Source of the DNA: Bacteroidota bacterium
GTDB lineage: Bacteria; Bacteroidota; Bacteroidia; Flavobacteriales; Flavobacteriaceae
Direction: 5' to 3'
Length of the DNA: 64,000 bases
Assembly: GCA_003650305.1 (NCBI GenBank)
Contig: QMOV01000002.1
Coordinates: 1-64,000, forward strand
Part shown: positions 23,643 through 31,685 of the stretch, piece after piece
Position numbering within the stretch: the first letter of the stretch is position 1
Layout: each line of letters begins with the position of its first letter
Translations under genes and position numbers: made by a program
The notes under the pieces: model-generated
Database searches by the model: none
The model's input: only the letters and a program-made list of their open reading frames with translations
Told to the model about the DNA's origin: nothing

Positions 23643-26186
23643 ATGAGAAAACCAATACTTGCCTTTCTAATATTCTCTTTCAGTTTAACATTTATTCAAG
23701 CACAACAACCCAAAAAGTCAAGTGCTTCAGATATATATGAATCTATTCAAAAATTAAACTTTTTAGGTTCAGTTTTGTATGTTGCTGCACATCCAGATGA
23801 TGAAAACACGCGACTTATTTCTTATATGTCTAATCATGTAAAAGCGAGAACGGGTTATTTGTCTATTACTCGTGGAGATGGTGGACAAAATCTTATTGGT
23901 CCAGAAATTAGAGAATTACTTAGTGTTATTCGTACTCAAGAGCTATTAGCGGCACGTCGTGTAGATGGTGGTGAACAACTATTCACAAGAGCAAACGATT
24001 TTGGTTACTCTAAACATCCTGATGAAACTTTGGCTCTTTGGAACAAAGACGAAGTATTAAGTGATGTGGTTTGGGCAATTCGAAAATTTAAACCAGATGT
24101 TATTATTAACCGTTTTGACCATAGAACTCCTGGAAGAACACATGGACACCATACAAGTTCTGCAATGTTAAGTATGGAAGCATTCGACCTTACCAATAAA
24201 AAATCTGCATATGCCGAGCAACAGGAACACGCTGGCTTGTGGCAACCAAAACGTTTATTTTTCAATACATCGTGGTGGTTTTATGGCAGCCCTGAAAATT
24301 TTGAAAAAGCCGATAAAAGCAATATGATGAGTTTCGATGTTGGTATTTATTATCCGTCAAATGGGTTGTCCAATAACGAAATGGCATCCATAGCTAGTAG
24401 TCAGCATTTATCTCAAGGTTTTGGAAGAATTTCACAACGTGGTTCACAAAAGGAATATATAGAGTTTTTAAAAGGCGATTTCCCAGAAGATAATCCCGAT
24501 AGCAATCGGGACAATATTTTTTCTGGTATAGAAACCACATGGAATCGTATAAAAGGCGGACAAGCCATTGGTGATATTTTATACGAAGTTGAAAAGAGCT
24601 TTAATTTTAGAGATCCATCAGCTTCGATTCCAGAACTTATTAAAGCCTATAAATTGATACAAAATTTAGAAGATGAGCATTGGAAAACGATTAAAACAAA
24701 AGAAATAAAATCTATAATTGAAGCCTGTGCTGGTTTGTATTTAGAAGTTTCAGCAAATACTCCAACAACAAGTAACCGAAGTTCTATAATCTTAAATATT
24801 GAAGCTTTAAACAGAAGTAATACAACTTTAGAATTAGTGTCATATACTATTTCTTCAGAATCAAATTCATTTAATAAGAATACTGTTCTCCTTCCAAACC
24901 TTAAACAAAACATTAAAGATACTATCACTTTATCTAATACTTTGAAGAATACTACACCTTATTGGCTCGAAAGCAAAGGCACACTCGGAATGTATAAAGT
25001 AGATAATCAAAATCTTATCGGATTACCAGAAACTCCACGAGGTTTATCTGTAGATTTCAATTTAAAAATAAACAATACTCCTATTACAATTACTAAAGAT
25101 GTGGTTTACCGCTATTCAAAACCAGATAAAGGCGAATTGTATCGTCCTTTTGAAATTGTACCAGAAGTTTCTGCAAAAATCACTGAAGAAGTCATCATTT
25201 TCGAGAATGATAAACAACGTGATATTTCAGTAGTTATAAAAGCTGGGCGGGACGATTTGGAAGGTTTCATAAGCATGGCTTATCCAAAAGATTGGAATGT
25301 ATATCCTGACAAACAAAAAATTTCCATAGCAAATAAAGGACAAGAGCAAACACTTACATTTACAGTAATCCCTCCAAAATTTCAAAGTGAAGGTTTACTC
25401 ACTCCTATGGTTCATATAAATGGAAAGATTTACACAAGAGAATTGGTAGAAATAGATTATAGTCATATTCCGTTTCAAACAGTATTATTACCAAGCGAAA
25501 GTAAAATTGTGCGTTTAGACATACAGAAAAAAGGTGAAAATATTGGTTATATTGAAGGTGCTGGAGATTCAGTACCAGAAAGTTTACAACAAATAGGCTA
25601 CAATGTTATCATCATAAAGCCTGAAGATATTAGTCCAGAGCATCTTGCTAAATTTGATGCCATAGTTGTTGGTATTCGTGCTTATAATATAGTTGATGAA
25701 CTCAAGTTCAAGCAAAAATATTTATTGGATTTTGTTGAAAATGGTGGTAATATGATTGTGCAATATAATACAAGTAGAGGCTTAAACGCAAAACAATTTT
25801 CGCCCTACCATTTAAAACTTTCAAGAGATAGAGTTACAGATGAAAATGCTGAAGTGCGTTTAATAAATCCAGATCATGAACTTTTAAACTATCCGAATAA
25901 AATCACGGCAAAAGATTTTGAAGGCTGGACACAAGAGCGTGGTTTATATTTTCCCAATGAGTGGTCGAACGAGTTTACTCCTATTTTATCAATGAACGAT
26001 TCTGGAGAAACGCCAAAAGATGGAAGTTTATTAGTTGCCAAATATGGTAAAGGAAATTATATATATACAGGATTAAGTTTTTTTAGAGAGTTTCCAGCAG
26101 GAGTTTCTGGAGCATATAGATTGTTTGCCAATATGCTTTCTATTGGAAAAGATAAAATTAATATAGATAAAAAATTAAACGATTAG
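23643..26186 (+). CDS. Large secreted PIG-L (LmbE) family protein
   Basis: An 847-residue exported protein (signal peptide to about FIQAQQ). The N-terminal ~300 residues form a PIG-L/LmbE de-N-acetylase domain with zinc motif AAHPDDENTR (His50, Asp52, Asp53), TRGDGGQNLIG and the later HGHH. The middle is beta-rich. The last ~220 residues (SESKIVRLDIQKKGENIGYIEGAGDSVPESL..., NGGNMIVQYNT) resemble a ThuA/glutamine-amidotransferase-like alpha-beta fold. Probably removes acetyl groups from an N-acetylated sugar compound in the periplasm or outside; substrate unknown. It contains an 18-base palindromic repeat inside its coding sequence (24494-24511). Confidence 0.85.
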   Translation: MRKPILAFLIFSFSLTFIQAQQPKKSSASDIYESIQKLNFLGSVLYVAAHPDDENTRLISYMSNHVKARTGYLSITRGDGGQNLIGPEIRELLSVIRTQELLAARRVDGGEQLFTRANDFGYSKHPDETLALWNKDEVLSDVVWAIRKFKPDVIINRFDHRTPGRTHGHHTSSAMLSMEAFDLTNKKSAYAEQQEHAGLWQPKRLFFNTSWWFYGSPENFEKADKSNMMSFDVGIYYPSNGLSNNEMASIASSQHLSQGFGRISQRGSQKEYIEFLKGDFPEDNPDSNRDNIFSGIETTWNRIKGGQAIGDILYEVEKSFNFRDPSASIPELIKAYKLIQNLEDEHWKTIKTKEIKSIIEACAGLYLEVSANTPTTSNRSSIILNIEALNRSNTTLELVSYTISSESNSFNKNTVLLPNLKQNIKDTITLSNTLKNTTPYWLESKGTLGMYKVDNQNLIGLPETPRGLSVDFNLKINNTPITITKDVVYRYSKPDKGELYRPFEIVPEVSAKITEEVIIFENDKQRDISVVIKAGRDDLEGFISMAYPKDWNVYPDKQKISIANKGQEQTLTFTVIPPKFQSEGLLTPMVHINGKIYTRELVEIDYSHIPFQTVLLPSESKIVRLDIQKKGENIGYIEGAGDSVPESLQQIGYNVIIIKPEDISPEHLAKFDAIVVGIRAYNIVDELKFKQKYLLDFVENGGNMIVQYNTSRGLNAKQFSPYHLKLSRDRVTDENAEVRLINPDHELLNYPNKITAKDFEGWTQERGLYFPNEWSNEFTPILSMNDSGETPKDGSLLVAKYGKGNYIYTGLSFFREFPAGVSGAYRLFANMLSIGKDKINIDKKLND
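24494..24511. repeat. 18-base palindromic repeat inside the PIG-L gene
   Basis: TCCCGATAGCAATCGGGA differs by one base from the perfect palindrome at 10788-10805. It keeps the reading frame, coding for the NPDSNRDN stretch between the first and second thirds of the protein. Confidence 0.8.
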
Positions 26187-26302
26187 CCCAAAATGAGAAT
26201 AAAGAAAGATTTACTCGATAAATAATAAATAATAATTTATGGCAAAAAACAAAGTTAATGGATAACATTTTAATATTCAATAGTTTATTATCAGGTGTTT
26301 TT

Positions 26303-26335
26303 AGACCTCACAGGTTTTAAAAACCTGTGAGGTCT
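26303..26335. repeat. 33-base palindrome upstream of the symporter unit
   Basis: Arms of 16 bases (left AGACCTCACAGGTTTT, right its exact complement) are separated by a single A. It could act as a terminator for the PIG-L gene, but it lies 117 bases past that stop and has no U-run. I recall similar palindromes in many Flavobacteriia genomes, so a dispersed repeat is more likely. The rest of the 264-base gap (26187-26450) shows only AT-rich DNA. Confidence 0.7.
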
Positions 26336-26450
26336 TGGTATTAAATCATTTATGTAACATTGAAGTGACACAAGTTGTTTTTGTCATATTACAAATATGA
26401 AAAATCTAAATACCGCAAATAAATATTTGAATTAGCAGATAAAAAACCTT

Positions 26451-26558
26451 ATGGAAACTCCTGAAAAACATGAATGGAAATCAATTTACACAATAGTATT
26501 GGTAGCTAATACTGTCTATATTATTCTGTTCTATTTTTTAATGAATACTTTCTCATAA
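26451..26558 (+). CDS. Small membrane protein upstream of the symporter (35 residues)
   Basis: An ATG at 26451 opens a 35-codon frame ending in TAA at 26556-26558, one base before the ATG of the sodium:solute symporter. The product starts METPEKHEWKSIYTIVLVAN and continues as one hydrophobic helix ending in FLMNTFS. A charged, amphipathic start plus a single membrane helix is typical of small transporter accessory subunits, such as MetS beside NSS carriers. Tight coupling to the symporter supports a real gene. No family is assigned. Confidence 0.65.
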   Translation: METPEKHEWKSIYTIVLVANTVYIILFYFLMNTFS

Positions 26559-26559
26559 T

Positions 26560-28314
26560 ATGCAAACATTAGACTGGATAGTTTTAGCTGCAACCTTACT
26601 TTTTATTGTTGGTTATGGTACATGGAAAACACGAGGAAGTAAAAATGTACAAGATTATATTCGTGGTGGTAATGAATCAAAATGGTGGACGATAGGTTTA
26701 TCGGTTATGGCAACACAAGCAAGTGCTATAACATTTTTATCAACACCAGGACAAGCATTTCATGATGGAATGGGTTTCGTGCAGTTTTATTTTGGGGTAC
26801 CAATAGCAATGGTTGTGATTTGCATGGTTTTTATTCCGCTTTATCATCGCCTAAAAGTCTATACGGCTTATGAATATTTAGAAGGGCGTTTCGATTTAAA
26901 AACAAGAACACTAACGGCTATTCTGTTTTTAATTCAACGTGGATTAGCTGCTGGAATTACCATTTTTGCTCCTGCCATTATTTTATCTGCTGTTCTGGGT
27001 TGGAACCTCATTTTACTTAATGTTATTATTGGTATTTTAGTTATTATCTATACGGTTTCTGGTGGCACAAAAGCTGTAAGTGTCACTCAAAAATACCAGA
27101 TGGCTGTTATTTTTACTGGCATGTTTATAGCATTCTTTATAATAATTAATGCGCTTCCTGAAGGTATTACATTTACAAAAGCTCTTGATATAGCTGGTGC
27201 AAGTGGTAAAATGGATGTTCTTGATTTTTCGTTTAGTTTAGACAATCGTTACACATTTTGGAGCGGAATTATTGGTGGAACTTTTTTAGCACTCTCCTAC
27301 TTTGGTACAGATCAAAGCCAAGTGCAACGTTATTTGTCTGGAAAATCGATTAGAGAAATGCGTTTGGGAATGATTTTTAACGGATTGGTAAAAGTACCAA
27401 TGCAATTCTTTATTTTATTAGTTGGTGTTATGGTATTTGTATTTTATCAGTTTAATGCTTCTCCACTAAATTTTAATCCAGAAGCTACAAAAGCTGTAAT
27501 GAATTCTTCTTATGCTGAAGAATACAGCAATTTACAATTAGAGCAAGACAAAATATTTCGTGATAAGGAATTAATAATAAACAGATATATAGAAACTAAA
27601 GACGAAAAACTTGCTCAATATGTGTCGCTTGCTAATGAAGCAGATAGAGAAAATCGTGAAACTGCAAAAGCCATTATTAAAAAAGTATCAGCTGATACAG
27701 ATGTTAAAATTGAATCTAACGATAAAGATTATGTGTTTATACATTTTATATTAAACAATTTGCCCAGAGGTTTAATTGGGCTTTTACTAGCAGTTATTTT
27801 AAGTGCTGCAATGTCTAGTACTGCAAGCGAACTTAATGCTTTAGCATCTACAACTACAATAGATTTATACAAACGAAATCTTAATGGAACACGTAAAGAA
27901 AAACACTACGTTAATGCCACAAAGTGGTTTACTTTAGGTTGGGGAATTCTCGCTATTGGTATTGCCTGTATTGCGAATTTAGCCGAAAATTTAATCCAAC
28001 TGGTTAATATTATAGGTTCTATTTTTTACGGAAATGTACTTGGTATTTTCCTATTAGCATTTTTCTTTAAACTCATAAAAGCTAATGCTGTATTTGTTGG
28101 TGCCTTAATAACTCAAATTATTATTATTGGCTTATTCTTCTTAAATGAATATGACTATATTAACTTACCTTTTTTATGGTTAAATTTTGTGGGTTGTACT
28201 ATTGTTATATTTATAGCACTATTATTATCTTATAGTAATTTGGGTAAAAAAGGAAAAATTCCATTATTTATATTAACTGCAATTCTAGGTTTTGTAGCTT
28301 TCAATATAATTTAA
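26560..28314 (+). CDS. Sodium:solute symporter (SSS family)
   Basis: A 584-residue sodium/solute symporter with about 14 membrane helices. Typical segments are the N-terminal WIVLAATLLFIVGYGTW, RGGNESKWWTIGLSVMATQASAITFLSTPGQ, GGTKAVSVTQKYQM and the FGTDQSQVQRYLSGKS motif. A charged, probably cytoplasmic loop is inserted at about 320-390 (EQDKIFRDKELIINRYIETKDEKLAQ). Substrate unknown; family members carry sugars, sialic acid, amino acids or vitamins with sodium. The neighbouring PIG-L protein would fit an amino-sugar compound, which is speculation. A 35-residue membrane protein is encoded directly upstream. Confidence 0.9.
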   Translation: MQTLDWIVLAATLLFIVGYGTWKTRGSKNVQDYIRGGNESKWWTIGLSVMATQASAITFLSTPGQAFHDGMGFVQFYFGVPIAMVVICMVFIPLYHRLKVYTAYEYLEGRFDLKTRTLTAILFLIQRGLAAGITIFAPAIILSAVLGWNLILLNVIIGILVIIYTVSGGTKAVSVTQKYQMAVIFTGMFIAFFIIINALPEGITFTKALDIAGASGKMDVLDFSFSLDNRYTFWSGIIGGTFLALSYFGTDQSQVQRYLSGKSIREMRLGMIFNGLVKVPMQFFILLVGVMVFVFYQFNASPLNFNPEATKAVMNSSYAEEYSNLQLEQDKIFRDKELIINRYIETKDEKLAQYVSLANEADRENRETAKAIIKKVSADTDVKIESNDKDYVFIHFILNNLPRGLIGLLLAVILSAAMSSTASELNALASTTTIDLYKRNLNGTRKEKHYVNATKWFTLGWGILAIGIACIANLAENLIQLVNIIGSIFYGNVLGIFLLAFFFKLIKANAVFVGALITQIIIIGLFFLNEYDYINLPFLWLNFVGCTIVIFIALLLSYSNLGKKGKIPLFILTAILGFVAFNII

Positions 28315-28396
28315 AGCATACATATATTTATATCATTTCATTTACCTATGATTTAGACAATTAAGTCGTGTTTTATTTACTTAATGTATATTTTAC

Positions 28397-28427
28397 TTGT
28401 CTATTAGTAAAGTTTTCTTTACTTTTG
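28397..28427 (+). promoter_or_regulatory. Candidate promoter of the membrane protein / XRE pair
   Basis: TTG (28397-28399), 20 bases, then TACTTTTG (28420-28427), 25 bases before the ATG at 28453. It fits the Bacteroidota TTG / TAnnTTTG pattern with the longer spacing. Confidence 0.45.
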
Positions 28428-28452
28428 TTTAATCAATTTAAAAAACGAACAA

Positions 28453-28926
28453 ATGAAAACAAATTATTTATTGCCAAACAAGTACAAAACCATAGGCTGG
28501 ATTCTCTTTATAATTGGGATTGTTTCTGGAATACTCTTTTATGCCAGCGAATATGAATCTGAAGTGTTAATTGTAAACGTATTGTCGGTTTACAATGGAG
28601 AACCTTTATTTGGAGAAAGTAAAAGTTTCTTTCAAATTATAGAAAATAGCATTGTTGATGAATTAATAACTTTAGCTATTATTATTGGAGGATTAATAGT
28701 TGGATTTACTAAAGAAAAAATAGAAGACGAATTTATTTATAAACTTCGAAAAGACTCTTTGGTTTGGGCACTTATCTTTAATTATGCTGTATTAATCTTT
28801 GCTACAATTTTTATTTATGATTTTGCTTATTTTGATGTATTAGTATTTAATATGTTTACTCCCTTGGTATTTTTTGTATTTCGTTTTAATTTCTTAAAAT
28901 ATAAATCTCAAAGCCATGAAGAATAG
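28453..28926 (+). CDS. Integral membrane protein paired with an XRE regulator
   Basis: A 157-residue protein with four predicted membrane helices (IGWILFIIGIVSGILFYA, ITLAIIIGGLIVGF, LVWALIFNYAVLIFATIFIYDF, VFNMFTPLVFFVFRF). The ATG at 28453 gives MKTNYLLPNKYK; another frame through this region is a shadow. It overlaps the downstream XRE gene by 11 bases, so the two are made together. Pairs of a small membrane protein with an XRE regulator are common, but the role is unknown. No catalytic motif is visible. Confidence 0.8.
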   Translation: MKTNYLLPNKYKTIGWILFIIGIVSGILFYASEYESEVLIVNVLSVYNGEPLFGESKSFFQIIENSIVDELITLAIIIGGLIVGFTKEKIEDEFIYKLRKDSLVWALIFNYAVLIFATIFIYDFAYFDVLVFNMFTPLVFFVFRFNFLKYKSQSHEE

Positions 28927-29116
28927 TATAAAAGTACAGCGTGCCATTCATGATATGACACAAGCAGATTTAGCAAATCATATTGGAGTTAGTAGGCAAT
29001 CTATTAATGCCATTGAGAAAAACAAATATGTACCTTCAACAGTTTTAGCATTAAAAATTGCGAAGCTTTTTAAAAAATCGGTTGAAGACATTTTCTATTT
29101 AGAAAGTAACGAATAA
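28916..29116 (+). CDS. XRE-family helix-turn-helix regulator, short
   Basis: A 66-residue DNA-binding protein consisting of one XRE helix-turn-helix domain (HDMTQADLANHIGVSRQSINAIEKNKYVPS) and a short tail ending in IFYLESNE. This class of minimal regulator (YvaO/Cro-like) often controls its own operon. It overlaps the upstream membrane-protein gene by 11 bases and is followed by a strong terminator. Confidence 0.92.
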   Translation: MKNSIKVQRAIHDMTQADLANHIGVSRQSINAIEKNKYVPSTVLALKIAKLFKKSVEDIFYLESNE

Positions 29117-29118
29117 AA

Positions 29119-29151
29119 AAAGGCGAGCAACATACAATATTGCTCGCCTTC
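29119..29151. terminator. Bidirectional terminator between XRE gene and DUF2911 gene
   Basis: An 11-bp perfect stem (AAGGCGAGCAA at 29120-29130 with its complement at 29140-29150) and a 9-base loop, preceded by an A-run and followed by a pyrimidine-rich stretch. It lies just after the XRE stop and faces the end of the convergent DUF2911 gene. Confidence 0.85.
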
Positions 29152-29177
29152 TATTACTCGTAAAGATTATTATTTTA

Positions 29178-30017
29178 TTACTGCATCCACTCTGCAATAG
29201 ATTCTTTATTCATTTTTACATAGTCAGCATTTCCAGCTTCTTCGGCAGCAGCTAAAGATGCTTTGGCTGCTTTTATAGCTCCTTCCTTATCTCCAGCTTT
29301 TGCATAGATTAAAGACTGCTGTCTTAACTGCCAAAAACGAGGTGTCTCTGTCATGCTCATTGCTTTATCAATCCATTCTTTTGCTTTGTTTATATCTTTC
29401 CCCTCTCCATAATAATAAGATGCAGCAGCATAATAATCTCCAAAACCTGGTCCACCTAATGCTTTATCTATTGAAGCCATAACGGTGTTATCAGTTGGTA
29501 CATTAAATTTCACTCCAACATAAGATTGTTCCCAAAGAATTCCAATAACTGCAGAATTACTTGTAACATCGTCAAAAGACATTGTAAACGATTGGATATC
29601 CATTCCTAATGGATATACTTCTGCTGTTACTTTTGCAGCAACTTTCTCCATGTCTAATTCTTTTGGTGCTCCACCTCCAGTTTCAGTGTAGAATACTACT
29701 TCCCATTTATCAACTTGTGGTATAGTAAAAATAGCATATGATCCTGCTTTTAGAGTTTTATCTCCAACCATTACATCTTCACTAAATGTAATTTTAGTAT
29801 TTGCATTAGCTCCTGTTCTCCAAATTTTTCCAAAAGGAACTAAACCACCAAAAATAGTACGACCTCTCATCGAAGGACGCGAATATTCAAGCGTAACATC
29901 TGTTAATCCAACTTTCTGTTCAATCTTTGAAAAAGGACTTGGTGCTGGTGTTTTTATCTGTGCATTAACAGCATAAGATAATGTAATTGCAATTGCAATT
30001 AATATTAGTTTTTTCAT
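29178..30017 (-). CDS. DUF2911 protein with TPR-like tail
   Basis: A 279-residue exported protein (signal peptide MKKLILIAIAITLSYAVNAQ). Residues about 20-165 are a DUF2911 domain with the signature RTIFGGLVPFGKIWRTGANA. The C-terminal part (AASYYYGEGKDINKAKEWIDKAMS, SLIYAKAGDKEGAIKAAKASL) contains TPR-like helices. Periplasmic; function unknown. It shares the DUF2911 core with the copper-operon lipoprotein at 4634-5227 but lacks that protein's lipobox. Transcribed alone. Confidence 0.85.
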   Translation of the reverse strand: MKKLILIAIAITLSYAVNAQIKTPAPSPFSKIEQKVGLTDVTLEYSRPSMRGRTIFGGLVPFGKIWRTGANANTKITFSEDVMVGDKTLKAGSYAIFTIPQVDKWEVVFYTETGGGAPKELDMEKVAAKVTAEVYPLGMDIQSFTMSFDDVTSNSAVIGILWEQSYVGVKFNVPTDNTVMASIDKALGGPGFGDYYAAASYYYGEGKDINKAKEWIDKAMSMTETPRFWQLRQQSLIYAKAGDKEGAIKAAKASLAAAEEAGNADYVKMNKESIAEWMQ

Positions 30018-30209
30018 TTTGATTAGGTTTTAATGTTTATAAAATAATAGAGTTCTAAAATACAAATTACTACTCCCTACTAATGTTAATAAATCCTTAA
30101 AATAACACGTTAACTTAATCGGTTTTTTTTATTTTAATATCTCAATTATATTAATCTCAATTCCTAAAAAGTTTTTATACCTTTAAAACAAATTAAAAAC
30201 TAGTCTAAC

Positions 30210-31646
30210 ATGAAAATCAAATTTGTACTAACCATTGTCTTTTGTTTCCTTATCTGCAATTCTTTTGCTCAGAACAAAATGAACAAAACTAAAAAAGCCA
30301 TTATAGCTTCAGTAGAAAAACACAAAGCTAATCTTATTAAGATAAGCGATGACATTTGGGCTTTAGCCGAAACAGCTTTTGAAGAGCATGCATCTTCAAA
30401 ATTACTTTCAGATTATGCAGAAAAACAAGGCTTTACAGTAGAACGAGGCGTTGCTGGAATGCCAACGGCTTTTGTAGCAACCTATGGTTCTGGAAGTCCT
30501 GTTATTAGTGTTCTGGGAGAGTTTGATGCGCTTCCAGGCATTTCTCAAAAAGCACAACCAACTAAATCGCCTTTAAATGAAGGGGCTGCAGGTCATGGTT
30601 GTGGACATAATATATTTGGAGCTGGTAGTTTAGGTGCTGCAATTGCTATTAAAGAACTTATTGAAAATGGTACTATAAAAGGAACCGTTAAATTTATGGG
30701 TACACCAAGTGAAGAAAAATATTTTGGTAAAATATGGATGGTCAATGCAGGTCTTTGGGATGATGTTGATGTAAATATTAGTTGGCATCCTTCAGCTACA
30801 CTTGAAGCAGATGTGCAAAGTTCTTTAGCTTTGGTTGATTATAAAATAGAGTTTTTTGGTCAAGCTGCCCATGCCTCTGGCGATCCATGGAATGGTAGAA
30901 GTGCTTCTGATGCACTAGAACTTTATACCACAGGAATTAACTATTATAGAGAACACGTTAAGCCAACTGTTAGAATGCACTATCACATTCAAGATGGTGG
31001 GCAAGTCATAAATGTAGTTCCTGATTATTCAAGATTATGGATGCGTGTACGTGACACAAAACGATCAGGTATGATGCCCGTTTACGAACGTACTATGGAA
31101 ATGGTAAAAGGTGCAGCAATTATGGCAAATGTAGATTATAAAATATCGCTTATCTCTGGCATTTATGAAGTACTCGTAAATCGTGAAGGCGGAAAAATTA
31201 TGCAATCAAACCTTGAACTTCTTGGTCCAATAGAATATACAGAAGAAGAAACTGCTTTTGGTAAAAAAATACAGGAAATAACAGGAAAAGAACAAGTTGG
31301 TATGGACAGTAAAATTAAACCCCTTGAAGCTACTAAAGAACATCCAGGAGGAGGCTCGACAGATGTTGGTGATGTAAGTTGGAATGTAGCTAATATTAAT
31401 CTTGGTGTAACTACAGCTCCAAAAGATACACCTTGGCATTCCTGGGCTGTTGTTGCTTGTGGTGGTATGAGTATTGGACATAAAGGATTAACTTATGCTT
31501 CTAAAGCAATGGCAATGACTATGGCAGATTTATTTGAAAATCCAGAACTTGTAGAAAAAGTAAAAGGCGAATATAAAGAACGTAAAGGCGACGAAGTTTA
31601 CAAAGCTATTATTCCTGAAGGTCCTCCACCAATTAATGGGAATTAA
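30210..31646 (+). CDS. M20-family amidohydrolase (AbgB-like), exported
   Basis: A 478-residue M20 peptidase/amidohydrolase with a signal peptide (KFVLTIVFCFLICNSFAQ). Motifs: GEFDALPGIS, AGHGCGHN with metal-binding residues, TPSEEKYFGK with the catalytic Glu, and the late WHSWAVVACGG. This is the AbgB / IAA-amino-acid hydrolase type that cleaves N-acyl amino acids or p-aminobenzoyl-glutamate; the substrate here is unknown. It converges on another M20 enzyme of a different subfamily (31686). Periplasmic location is inferred from the signal peptide. Confidence 0.88.
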   Translation: MKIKFVLTIVFCFLICNSFAQNKMNKTKKAIIASVEKHKANLIKISDDIWALAETAFEEHASSKLLSDYAEKQGFTVERGVAGMPTAFVATYGSGSPVISVLGEFDALPGISQKAQPTKSPLNEGAAGHGCGHNIFGAGSLGAAIAIKELIENGTIKGTVKFMGTPSEEKYFGKIWMVNAGLWDDVDVNISWHPSATLEADVQSSLALVDYKIEFFGQAAHASGDPWNGRSASDALELYTTGINYYREHVKPTVRMHYHIQDGGQVINVVPDYSRLWMRVRDTKRSGMMPVYERTMEMVKGAAIMANVDYKISLISGIYEVLVNREGGKIMQSNLELLGPIEYTEEETAFGKKIQEITGKEQVGMDSKIKPLEATKEHPGGGSTDVGDVSWNVANINLGVTTAPKDTPWHSWAVVACGGMSIGHKGLTYASKAMAMTMADLFENPELVEKVKGEYKERKGDEVYKAIIPEGPPPINGN

Positions 31647-31685
31647 AATGTTATAATTTTTATTTTTAACTATAAGTGAAACCCT

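Noticed and set aside
28368..28556. Overlapping + strand frame (62 residues) before the membrane protein
   Set aside because: It ends inside the real gene at 28453 in another frame; the 28453 ATG follows a promoter-like sequence.
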